Source: Nocardioides sp. (lineage in GTDB: Bacteria; Actinomycetota; Actinomycetes; Propionibacteriales; Nocardioidaceae). From it: a DNA stretch of 5,044 bases. Both the position numbers and the translations under genes were made by a program. The DNA is taken from positions 1-5,044 of the forward strand of contig JAKFXV010000197.1 in the NCBI GenBank assembly GCA_021731205.1. The letters are read 5' to 3'. Below, one piece after another: positions 1-5,044 of the stretch; position 1 is the stretch's first letter, and every line of letters begins with the position of its first letter. The notes beneath the pieces are model-generated. The model searched no databases and was not told the origin of the DNA. It saw only the letters and a list, made by a program, of their open reading frames with translations.

Positions 1-94
1 TGACACTCCAAGGCAGCTGGGCAAGCGGGCCGCGGACGGCACCTGCTGAACAGGTAGATGATGACTTTGTGATGACCGAGTCAAGTTAGAAAGC

Positions 95-132
95 TTTCAG
101 GCTCGGTTCCCCAGAGGGAACCGAGCCTGAAA
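95..132 (-). terminator. Stem-loop terminator downstream of the initiator tRNA
   Basis: A perfect inverted repeat pairs 95-111 with 116-132 (17 bp, half G/C), closing a 4-base loop CAGA at 112-115. It lies 4 bases past the 3' end of the minus-strand tRNA, the usual place for a tRNA terminator. Read on the minus strand, the stem is followed by GCTTTCTAACTT, which is T-rich but not a clean T-run, so it is not a textbook intrinsic terminator. Actinobacterial terminators often have weak U-tracts. On the plus strand the stem is followed by few T residues, so the minus-strand direction is preferred, though it could also stop a convergent transcript from the left. Confidence 0.72.
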
Positions 133-136
133 TTCG

Positions 137-210
137 TAGCGGGGGCAGGATTTGAACCTGCGACCTCTGGGTTATGAGCCCAGCGAGCTACCGAACTGCT
201 CCACCCCGCG
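137..210 (-). tRNA. Initiator tRNA-Met (anticodon CAU)
   Basis: The minus strand folds into a complete 74-base cloverleaf starting CGCGGGG and ending CCCCGCT plus discriminator A. The D-arm has GAGC/GCTC, the anticodon arm is CTGGG-CTCATAA-CCCAG with anticodon CAT, and the T-arm is GCAGG-TTCAAAT-CCTGC. Two marks identify it as the formyl-Met initiator rather than the elongator: the first acceptor position is an unpaired C1/U72, and the anticodon stem ends in three G-C pairs next to the loop. Both are established determinants for formylation and P-site entry. CCA is not encoded (the genomic bases after A73 are CGA), so it must be added after transcription. The gene has its own promoter and terminator, so it is probably transcribed independently of the protein operon upstream of it. 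Confidence 0.97.
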
Positions 211-221
211 TCGGTGAGACG

Positions 222-250
222 ATCCTACGGGAGCGCCTAGTGGGGTCCAA
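222..250 (-). promoter_or_regulatory. Promoter for the initiator tRNA gene
   Basis: On the minus strand TTGGAC (250-245) and TAGGAT (227-222) are separated by exactly 17 bases. They resemble the sigma-70/SigA-type -35 (TTGACA) and -10 (TATAAT) boxes. Transcription would start near 215, leaving a leader of only about 5 bases before the mature tRNA 5' end at 210. This spacing suits a strong stable-RNA promoter. The call rests on motif match and position only. Confidence 0.58.
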
Positions 251-282
251 ATCGGTTGGCGAGCAAGGGACTCGGTGAGACC

Positions 283-397
283 GTGACTTCAAGCCGGGTC
301 GGCGCAACTCCCCTTGATTTCAAGCCGGGTGGGCGCGGAATCCTGTGATTTCGCGCCGGGTGGGCGTGAATGTGTGTGATTTCGCGCCGGGTCGGCG
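283..397. repeat. Four-unit array with exact 31-bp period (22-bp core, 9-bp variable spacer)
   Basis: Four copies of a 22-bp core lie at 283-304, 314-335, 345-366 and 376-397, so each begins exactly 31 bp after the last. On the plus strand the core is KTGAYTTC followed by RMGCCGGGTSGGCG. The 9-base spacers (305-313, 336-344, 367-375) are unrelated to one another. Copies 1-2 carry AA at core positions 9-10 and copies 3-4 carry GC; position 18 is C in copies 1 and 4 and G in copies 2 and 3. Every core contains GCC-N5-GGC, which could form a small hairpin. The array ends 3 bp from the UPF0182 stop codon, so it would form the 3' untranslated part of that mRNA. I do not recognise a named repeat family. 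It is too short for CRISPR, and no function can be assigned. Confidence 0.9.
332..357 (+). other. Hairpin formed between array units 2 and 3
   Basis: On the plus strand GGCGCGGAAT (332-341) pairs with ATTTCGCGCC (348-357) across a 6-base loop CCTGTG. This gives a 10-bp RNA stem with one G-U wobble. On the minus strand the same site has an A-C mismatch at that position but still pairs elsewhere. The equivalent junction between units 3 and 4 pairs less well (one mismatch and one bulge on the minus strand), and that between units 1 and 2 barely pairs. It may help end the UPF0182 transcript, but no T-run follows it. Confidence 0.4.
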
Positions 398-399
398 GG

Positions 400-3342
400 T
401 TATTGGTTGTCTTGGGCGATGGTGAGGGCGCGGTCGATCTTGGCTCGGGCGGCGTCGACCTTGGCGGCGTACTCCGCGAGGTCGCCGCGCTGGAGGGCCG
501 CGTCGGCCTGGACGAACAAGGCGTCAGCCTCGCTCAGCAGGCGGCGGATCTGTACCTGCGGCGTCCCGGTCGGGGCCGGGTCCGGCTCGCCCGGGTCGGG
601 CTCCGGGTTCGGCTCGGGCTCGACCGGAGGAGCATCCGGGTCGAGGTCGAGCAGGTTGAAGACCGCCTCCGACAGCGTGGTGCCGACACCGACGGTCTCG
701 CCGAACGACACCGCCACGAAGCGCAGCACCGGATAGTTGCCCTCACCGGTCGTGCGCTGGGTGTAGAGCGGCTGGACATACAGCAGCCCGCCTCCCACCG
801 GCAGCGTGAGGAGGTTCCCCCGGAGTACGGCGGCGTTGGGGTCGTTGGTGAACGGCAACAGCACCTGCTTGACGCCCTCGTCCGAGCCGATCTGGTTCGC
901 GATCTGGCCGGGGCCCGGGATCTGGGTGCTCGAGCCGAGCCGCAGCACCCGCATCGTGCCGTAGCTCTCCTGCGAAGCATCGGCGTCCACCGACACGAAC
1001 GCCGCGAGGTTCTGCCGCTTCGACGGGACATAGACCGAGGTCAGCGAGAACGCCGGCTTCTCGCCGCCGCTCGGCGTCGCCACCGACAGCCGGTACGGCG
1101 GCTGCAGGCTCGCGCCCTGGTTGGGATCGGTCGGCACATCCCACTGGTCGTTCTGCTTGTAGAAGTCGTCGGCGTCCGTGACGTGGTACTTCGCGAACAT
1201 GAAGCGCTGCACCTTGAACAGATCCTCGGGATAGCGCATGTGGTCCAGCAGCTCCGCCGGGATCTCCGACTTCGGCTGCACCGTGTCCGGGAAGGTGTTC
1301 ATCCAGGTCTGCAGGATCGGGTCGTCCTCGTCCCAGGCATACAGCGTCACCGTGCCGTCATAGGCGTCGACGGTGGCCTTGACCGCGTTGCGCATGTAGT
1401 TGATCTCGTCGGTCGGCAGCGCCAACTGAGGGACGCCGGAGGCCAGCGAGTCGCTGATCATGTCGCGGTAGGACTCCCGTTGCGACAGCGGATAGCGATC
1501 GGTCGTCGTGAAGCCGTCGATCAGCCACACGACCCGGCCGTCGACCACGGCCGGGAACGCGTCCTCGTCGACGCTCAACCACGGCGCGACCTTCTGCACC
1601 ATGTCGCGCGGGTTGCGGTCATAGAGGATCTTGGAGTTCTCGTGCACCCGGCCCGACAGCACCAGGTTGGCGTCGGAGAACCGGATCGCATAGAGCAGCT
1701 TGTTGAGCAGGTTGCCGACCGGGACGCCCGCCTTGCCGTCGTACGTCGTGGTGCGGTCGCCGCCGCTCTCGCCGTCCTCCCCACCGGGCAGATCGAGCTC
1801 GATGTCCTCGGAGTCGGGGCTGGGCTTGCCGACGACGGAGTACTCCGGGGACTTCTCGCCGAAGTAGATCCGACCCTCGTAGCCGCCCTCGCGCAGGTTG
1901 GACAGGTCACCGGTGGGCGGGATGTCGGTCTCGGCCCAGGCCGGCTCGTCCCCGGTCAGCTGCGCGCCGTCGCCGGCCGGACGCTGGTTGCCGTACGCCG
2001 CCACCACGCCGTAGCCGTGGGTGTAGACCGTGCGCAGGTTGGCCCAGTTCTTGGAGTCGTCGGGCAGGCCGTCCTGATCGAGCTCGCGCACACCGAGCAC
2101 CAGGTCGCGCTCCTGACCCTCGATGACGTAGCGGTCCACATCGAGCACCGGCGCCACGGAGTAGTAGCCGCGCACCTGCTGCTTCTGCTCGAAGGTGTCG
2201 CGCACCAGCTGCGGGTCGACCAGCCGGATGCCGGGGTTGTTGATCGCGGCGGTCGCGAGATCCCGGGACTCCAGCGCCGGCGTGCCGACGTACGGCTCGA
2301 TGACGGCGTCGTCGATGGCATAGGCGTCGCGGGTGGCCTCGATGTTCTTCGCGATGTACGGCGCCTCCTTGTCCGCCTCGGTGGGCGTGACCTGGAAGCG
2401 CTGCACCAGCGCCGGCCACAGCATCCCGAGCAGGATCGCGGAGAGCACCAACAGGCCCAACCCCACCGACGGCAGCAGCCAGGTGCGCAGCCACACGTTG
2501 AGGATGAACAGCACCGCGCAGATCAGCGCGATCGACATCAAGATGTTGCGCGCGGGCAGCTCGGCGTTGTCGCGGGCGTACGTCATCCCGGTCACCAGGC
2601 CGCCGCCGGCGCTGACCAGGTCGAACCGGCCGAGGTAGTAGTCGGCCGCCTTGAACAGCACGAACAGCCCGACCAGCACCGACATCTGCACCTGCGCCGC
2701 GTCGGAGAACCGTTCGTGGCGCGACTGCAGCCGGATGCCGCCGTACAGATAGTGCACGAGGGCCGACGCGATCAGGCAGACGATCGTCACGGCCATGAAG
2801 AAGTCGACCAGGAAGTGGAACCACGCGAGATCGAAGACGTAGAACCCCAGATCGCGGCTGAAGTAGGGGTCGCTCTGCCCGAACTCCTCGCCGTGGCGCC
2901 AGAGCTGGTAGTTGCGCCACTGGGCGGAGGCCGAGGAGCCCGCGAAGAGCCCGATCAGCGCCGAGAGGCCGAACAGCAGGGTGCGGCGCATCGGGGTCAA
3001 GATGTCGCGGTAGCGATCGAGGGAGTCGCGCTGCACGCTGGTGGGCACCACGAACGGCCGGAAGCGATGCGCGAGATACATCGTCACGCCGAGCGAGATC
3101 GCCATCACCACGCTGAACACGAGGAACAGCCCGACCCGGGTCACCAGCTGGGTGGTGAAGACCTTGGAATAGCCGACCGAGCCGTACCACAGCTTCTCGG
3201 TCCACAACGAGGAGAGCCCGGTGAAGGTCAAGAAGATGATGGCGGCGATGAAGCCGGTGATGATCAGCGCGCGCGAACGACCCGAACGGCGCTCTTGGGG
3301 CGGCGCCGTCCCTGCGGTCTCGTCGTCAAACAATTCACTCAT
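400..3342 (-). CDS. UPF0182 family large integral membrane protein (980 aa)
   Basis: I recognise the UPF0182 (COG1615) family, typically about 900-1000 aa and widespread in actinobacteria; its biochemical function is not established. After a polar N-terminus, about seven membrane segments are visible near residues 25-44, 67-90, 121-140, 173-195, 217-237, 265-287 and 289-312. A large soluble domain follows (about 315-890), predicted to lie outside the cell. It contains family-typical stretches such as THGYGVVAAYGNQ (441-453), YDGKAGVPVGNLLNKLLYA (534-552) and HMRYPEDLFKVQRF (701-714). An acidic, proline-rich linker (901-927) leads to a short helical tail (928-980). The ATG overlaps the stop of the preceding gene by four bases (ATGA), and a strong GGAGGAG site lies 11 bases upstream (3354-3360), so the start is well supported. 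It is the last protein gene of the cluster. The reading frame is intact and full length. Confidence 0.95.
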   Translation of the reverse strand: MSELFDDETAGTAPPQERRSGRSRALIITGFIAAIIFLTFTGLSSLWTEKLWYGSVGYSKVFTTQLVTRVGLFLVFSVVMAISLGVTMYLAHRFRPFVVPTSVQRDSLDRYRDILTPMRRTLLFGLSALIGLFAGSSASAQWRNYQLWRHGEEFGQSDPYFSRDLGFYVFDLAWFHFLVDFFMAVTIVCLIASALVHYLYGGIRLQSRHERFSDAAQVQMSVLVGLFVLFKAADYYLGRFDLVSAGGGLVTGMTYARDNAELPARNILMSIALICAVLFILNVWLRTWLLPSVGLGLLVLSAILLGMLWPALVQRFQVTPTEADKEAPYIAKNIEATRDAYAIDDAVIEPYVGTPALESRDLATAAINNPGIRLVDPQLVRDTFEQKQQVRGYYSVAPVLDVDRYVIEGQERDLVLGVRELDQDGLPDDSKNWANLRTVYTHGYGVVAAYGNQRPAGDGAQLTGDEPAWAETDIPPTGDLSNLREGGYEGRIYFGEKSPEYSVVGKPSPDSEDIELDLPGGEDGESGGDRTTTYDGKAGVPVGNLLNKLLYAIRFSDANLVLSGRVHENSKILYDRNPRDMVQKVAPWLSVDEDAFPAVVDGRVVWLIDGFTTTDRYPLSQRESYRDMISDSLASGVPQLALPTDEINYMRNAVKATVDAYDGTVTLYAWDEDDPILQTWMNTFPDTVQPKSEIPAELLDHMRYPEDLFKVQRFMFAKYHVTDADDFYKQNDQWDVPTDPNQGASLQPPYRLSVATPSGGEKPAFSLTSVYVPSKRQNLAAFVSVDADASQESYGTMRVLRLGSSTQIPGPGQIANQIGSDEGVKQVLLPFTNDPNAAVLRGNLLTLPVGGGLLYVQPLYTQRTTGEGNYPVLRFVAVSFGETVGVGTTLSEAVFNLLDLDPDAPPVEPEPNPEPDPGEPDPAPTGTPQVQIRRLLSEADALFVQADAALQRGDLAEYAAKVDAARAKIDRALTIAQDNQ

Positions 3343-3887
3343 CGTGCTGGCTGCTCCTCCAGGGTCGTCCGCAACAACTCAATCAGGCTCGGGACCAGAT
3401 CGGGGCCCGACACCACGGACTGGGCCTCGTCGTGGGCACGCATCCGGAGCGCGCAGTACGCCGCCCCGCTCCTCGTGACCCCGGCGACCAGCCGCACCTC
3501 TTGGCGCTGCGGGTGCTCCGCGGCGTACTCCGCCGCCTGGCCGGGATCGTCGGGCAGGTCGGTGTCGGCCTCCGGCGGGAGTACGACGCGCTCGACGGCC
3601 GCGACGCAGCCGACCACGTCGGCCGGCCACACGACGGTGCTGAGGAAGTCCTCCAACGCGGCGGCGGGCAGCTGCTGGGTGTCCTGCTCGATCGGGGTGA
3701 GCCCGTCCCGCTCCTGCGCGGGGTCGAGGCCGAGGGCTTCGGCGAGGTGCGGCTCGCGGGCCAGCAGCTCGGCGGTGGGCACGAGGGCGTACAACCGCGC
3801 CGCCTGGTCCCAGCCGGCGGTCGCGACGTGGCTCTCGACCTCGATGACGCTGGCCTCGAGGGTGGCCTGCTCACTCATGCGGGTCAC
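3339..3887 (-). CDS. Uncharacterised actinobacterial protein (PPA1309-like), 182 aa
   Basis: This resembles a conserved hypothetical family found between the PDZ protease and UPF0182 genes in Propionibacteriales. I recall it as the PPA1309 family, but that name is from memory. There is no signal peptide or membrane segment, so it is probably cytoplasmic. Likely conserved stretches are AGWDQAARLYALVPTAELL (24-42), LTPIEQD (63-69), WPADVVGCVAAVERVVLPPEA (around 87-107), EVRLVAGVTRSGAAYCALRMR (130-150) and GPDLVPSLIELL (161-172). The start is uncertain. GTG at 3887 has GAGGG 10 bases upstream (3898-3902) and leaves a 3-base gap after the protease gene. ATG at 3878 gives a protein 3 residues shorter but sits 19 bases from that site. 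The gene's TGA overlaps the UPF0182 ATG, implying coupled translation. No catalytic motif is visible, and I assign no function. Confidence 0.9.
   Translation of the reverse strand: MTRMSEQATLEASVIEVESHVATAGWDQAARLYALVPTAELLAREPHLAEALGLDPAQERDGLTPIEQDTQQLPAAALEDFLSTVVWPADVVGCVAAVERVVLPPEADTDLPDDPGQAAEYAAEHPQRQEVRLVAGVTRSGAAYCALRMRAHDEAQSVVSGPDLVPSLIELLRTTLEEQPAR
3354..3360 (-). promoter_or_regulatory. Strong ribosome binding site for the UPF0182 gene
   Basis: GGAGGAG on the minus strand lies inside the last codons of the 182-aa gene, 11 bases before the UPF0182 ATG at 3342. Together with the ATGA stop/start overlap it fixes the UPF0182 start and suggests both coupled and independent initiation. 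The spacing is slightly long for an optimal site. Confidence 0.7.
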
Positions 3888-3890
3888 TCA

Positions 3891-4940
3891 TCAGGAGCCC
3901 TCGCAGGAGGGGAGCTCGGCGTCGGGGTTCTTCGCCCAGGTCTGCACCGAGGCGAGCGCGTCGGCCATCGTGGTGGCCTTGACCAGCTGCATGTCGCCGC
4001 GCGGGGCGCCGAGGGCCTCGGCGCAGTTGTCGGCCGGGACGAGGAAGATCTCGGCGTCGGCCTTGTTGGCGGCCACGATCTTCTGCGGGATGCCGCCGAT
4101 GGGGCCGACGAGGCCCTGAGGATCCTCGATCGTGCCGGTGCCGGCGACGATCTTGCCGCCGGTCAGCGAACCGGGGGTGAGAGTGTCGTAGATCGCCAGG
4201 GAGAACATCAGCCCCGCGCTCGGGCCACCTATGTTGTCCGGGATGTTGACCCGGACCTTGAACGGGAAGTCGAAGCCGAGTCCGGGCACGATGCCGATCC
4301 GCGGGACCCCGTCCAGCAGTTCGGGGGTGACCTCGACGGTCTGGTCGACGCCGTCGCGGGTGATGCCGAACTCGAGTGGCTCGCCGGCCGTGGCTCGTCG
4401 TACGGCGTCGATGACCTGCTGTCTGGTGGTGACGGGCTGTCCGCCGACGGTCCGGAGCACGTCGTGCACCTCGAGCTTGCCGTCGGCCGGCTCGTCCTGG
4501 CTGACGCTGAGGACCTGGAGCGCGGGCTGGGGGTCGAGGCCCAGCTCGACCATCGCCGCGGCGATCGCGAGGTCCTGGGAGGCGACCATCTGGACCTCCG
4601 ACTCGAGCTCGGCGTCCTCGCGCGTCTCCCCGTCGGCATACACCGAGTCGCGCGGGACGACGGCTCGCTCGGGGCTGAGCCAGGCCTGGATCACGTCGAC
4701 GAGGGTGATCCGGGCGTCCGGGAAGGTGACGTAGACGGTGGTCATCCGCAGCTGGCCGTCGTCGCGGAAGGTCTCGCGGCCCTCGACCTCGACGTACTCC
4801 TCGCCCTTCTTCTGGCCCAACACGTCGACGGTCGGGCCGGGTGAGTAGGTGACATAGGGCAGCGGCACCAACAACACCGCCGCCCACAGGGCGAGCAGGA
4901 CAGGAACCGCCACGAGGGTGCGGCGGGTGCGACGTTTCAC
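3891..4940 (-). CDS. Membrane-anchored PDZ domain, Lon-like (S16) serine protease, 349 aa
   Basis: The order of domains matches the YlbL-type family. A basic N-terminus (MKRRTRRT) precedes one membrane segment (about 9-28). Then comes the family hallmark PYVTYSPGPTVDVLG (28-42), a PDZ domain (about 125-205, with the HDVLRTVGGQPV core at 159-170) and a Lon-type S16 proteolytic domain (about 225-335). The catalytic serine is Ser241 in GGPSAGLMF and the partner lysine is Lys287 in GGIPQKI, 46 residues later. This agrees with the Ser-Lys dyad of Lon, but there is no AAA+ ATPase domain. PDZ and protease should face outward, and Cys306 and Cys346 could form a disulfide there. GTG at 4940 is the likely start. 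It lacks a strong ribosome site but overlaps the stop of an upstream 29-codon frame by four bases, suggesting coupling. The substrate is unknown. In mycobacteria, from memory, the homologue also neighbours a UPF0182 gene. Confidence 0.93.
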   Translation of the reverse strand: MKRRTRRTLVAVPVLLALWAAVLLVPLPYVTYSPGPTVDVLGQKKGEEYVEVEGRETFRDDGQLRMTTVYVTFPDARITLVDVIQAWLSPERAVVPRDSVYADGETREDAELESEVQMVASQDLAIAAAMVELGLDPQPALQVLSVSQDEPADGKLEVHDVLRTVGGQPVTTRQQVIDAVRRATAGEPLEFGITRDGVDQTVEVTPELLDGVPRIGIVPGLGFDFPFKVRVNIPDNIGGPSAGLMFSLAIYDTLTPGSLTGGKIVAGTGTIEDPQGLVGPIGGIPQKIVAANKADAEIFLVPADNCAEALGAPRGDMQLVKATTMADALASVQTWAKNPDAELPSCEGS

Positions 4941-5026
4941 TCGGCCACCCGGACATCGCAGTGGGGCACCCGCGCGCTGCTCTGTGGCACGCGCGCCTCG
5001 AGGGCGGCTCCCCGTGCGTCGTTCAT
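4937..5026 (-). CDS. Short upstream ORF (29 aa) or C-terminal end of an upstream gene
   Basis: ATG at 5026 opens a 29-codon frame (beginning MNDARGAALE, ending CDVRVAE) whose TGA overlaps the GTG start of the PDZ protease gene by four bases. AGAGG lies 9 bases before the ATG (5036-5040), a plausible ribosome site. The codons are strongly G/C-ending. The frame is also open upstream of this ATG to the window edge (six more codons, including AGG and CTT, which are unusual for this genome). It could therefore be the tail of a longer gene rather than a leader peptide. I recognise no domain. If translated, it would supply the ribosomes for the weakly sited protease start. Confidence 0.35.
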   Translation of the reverse strand: MNDARGAALEARVPQSSARVPHCDVRVAE

Positions 5027-5035
5027 GCGGGCAAG

Positions 5036-5040
5036 CCTCT
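5036..5040 (-). promoter_or_regulatory. Candidate ribosome binding site for the 29-codon ORF
   Basis: AGAGG on the minus strand lies 9 bases upstream of ATG 5026. By contrast, the protease GTG at 4940 has only a poor purine stretch (GGGTGG, 4 bases upstream), which makes initiation at 5026 followed by coupling plausible. Confidence 0.35.
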
Positions 5041-5044
5041 CACC

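Noticed and set aside
41..55. Small inverted repeat ACCTG-CTGAA-CAGGT at the left edge.
   Set aside because: A 5-bp stem is expected by chance and nothing around it suggests a function.
79..84. TTGACT on the minus strand as a -35 box.
   Set aside because: No acceptable -10 sequence lies 16-18 bases downstream (TCATCT at 17), and no gene follows within the window.
2..89. C-terminal tails of plus-strand genes at the left edge (a 15-codon frame ending TGA at 47-49 and a 28-codon frame ending TAG at 87-89).
   Set aside because: Both are too short to recognise. The longer one has about half G/C third positions, unlike the real genes. The shorter one is G/C-ending but could be chance. Sequence to the left is needed.
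137..210. tRNA gene as an integration (attachment) site for a mobile element.
   Set aside because: No integrase, no second copy of the tRNA 3' end and no change in composition are visible within the window.
283..397. CRISPR array.
   Set aside because: The cores are 22 bp and the spacers only 9 bp, well below CRISPR spacer length. The cores differ internally and no cas gene is present.
370..4119. A stop-free plus-strand frame of 1249 codons opposite all three genes, and another at 3432-4844.
   Set aside because: The translation is low-complexity R/V/L/G/H/Q-rich without recognisable domains. It runs antisense to three clearly conserved proteins. Long antisense open frames are expected in GC-rich actinobacterial genes.
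4972..4995. GCGCG...CGCGC inverted repeat in the region upstream of the protease gene.
   Set aside because: Short alternating GC arms are frequent in this composition, and the intervening bases do not extend the stem.

Overview
This is a GC-rich window whose protein genes all lie on the minus strand. It looks like an actinomycete, most likely Propionibacteriales (Propionibacteriaceae or Nocardioidaceae-like). The reasons are the strong G/C bias at third codon positions, an actinobacterial-type initiator tRNA with a C1/U72 mismatch and no encoded CCA, and a three-gene cluster (membrane-anchored PDZ/Lon-like protease, about 180-aa uncharacterised protein, UPF0182 giant membrane protein) that I know only from actinobacteria. 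The assignment comes from recognising families by eye; no search was run.

Layout from right to left, which is the direction of transcription. At the right edge (4937-5044) is a short reading frame of 29 codons, or the tail of a gene lying outside the window. It overlaps the start of the protease gene by four bases (GTGA). The PDZ/S16 protease (3891-4940) has an N-terminal membrane anchor, a PDZ domain and a visible Ser241/Lys287 catalytic dyad. It is followed with almost no gap by a small soluble protein (3339-3887), which overlaps the large UPF0182 gene (400-3342) by four bases (ATGA). The tight spacing indicates one transcript with translational coupling.

Downstream of UPF0182 lies a non-coding stretch (211-399). 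Next to the UPF0182 stop codon it holds a regular array of four 22-bp cores spaced exactly 31 bp apart (283-397). It then holds a good promoter (222-250) for an initiator tRNA-Met(CAU) gene (137-210). The tRNA is followed by a perfect 17-bp stem-loop (95-132), the likely terminator. The leftmost 94 bases hold no gene I can support.

How the genes may work together: the protease's catalytic and PDZ domains, and the roughly 570-residue domain of the UPF0182 protein, are both predicted to lie outside the membrane. The middle gene encodes a soluble, probably cytoplasmic protein. Co-translation suggests a shared cell-envelope role, but no function is experimentally established as far as I know. The least explained features are the 31-bp array and the upstream short ORF.
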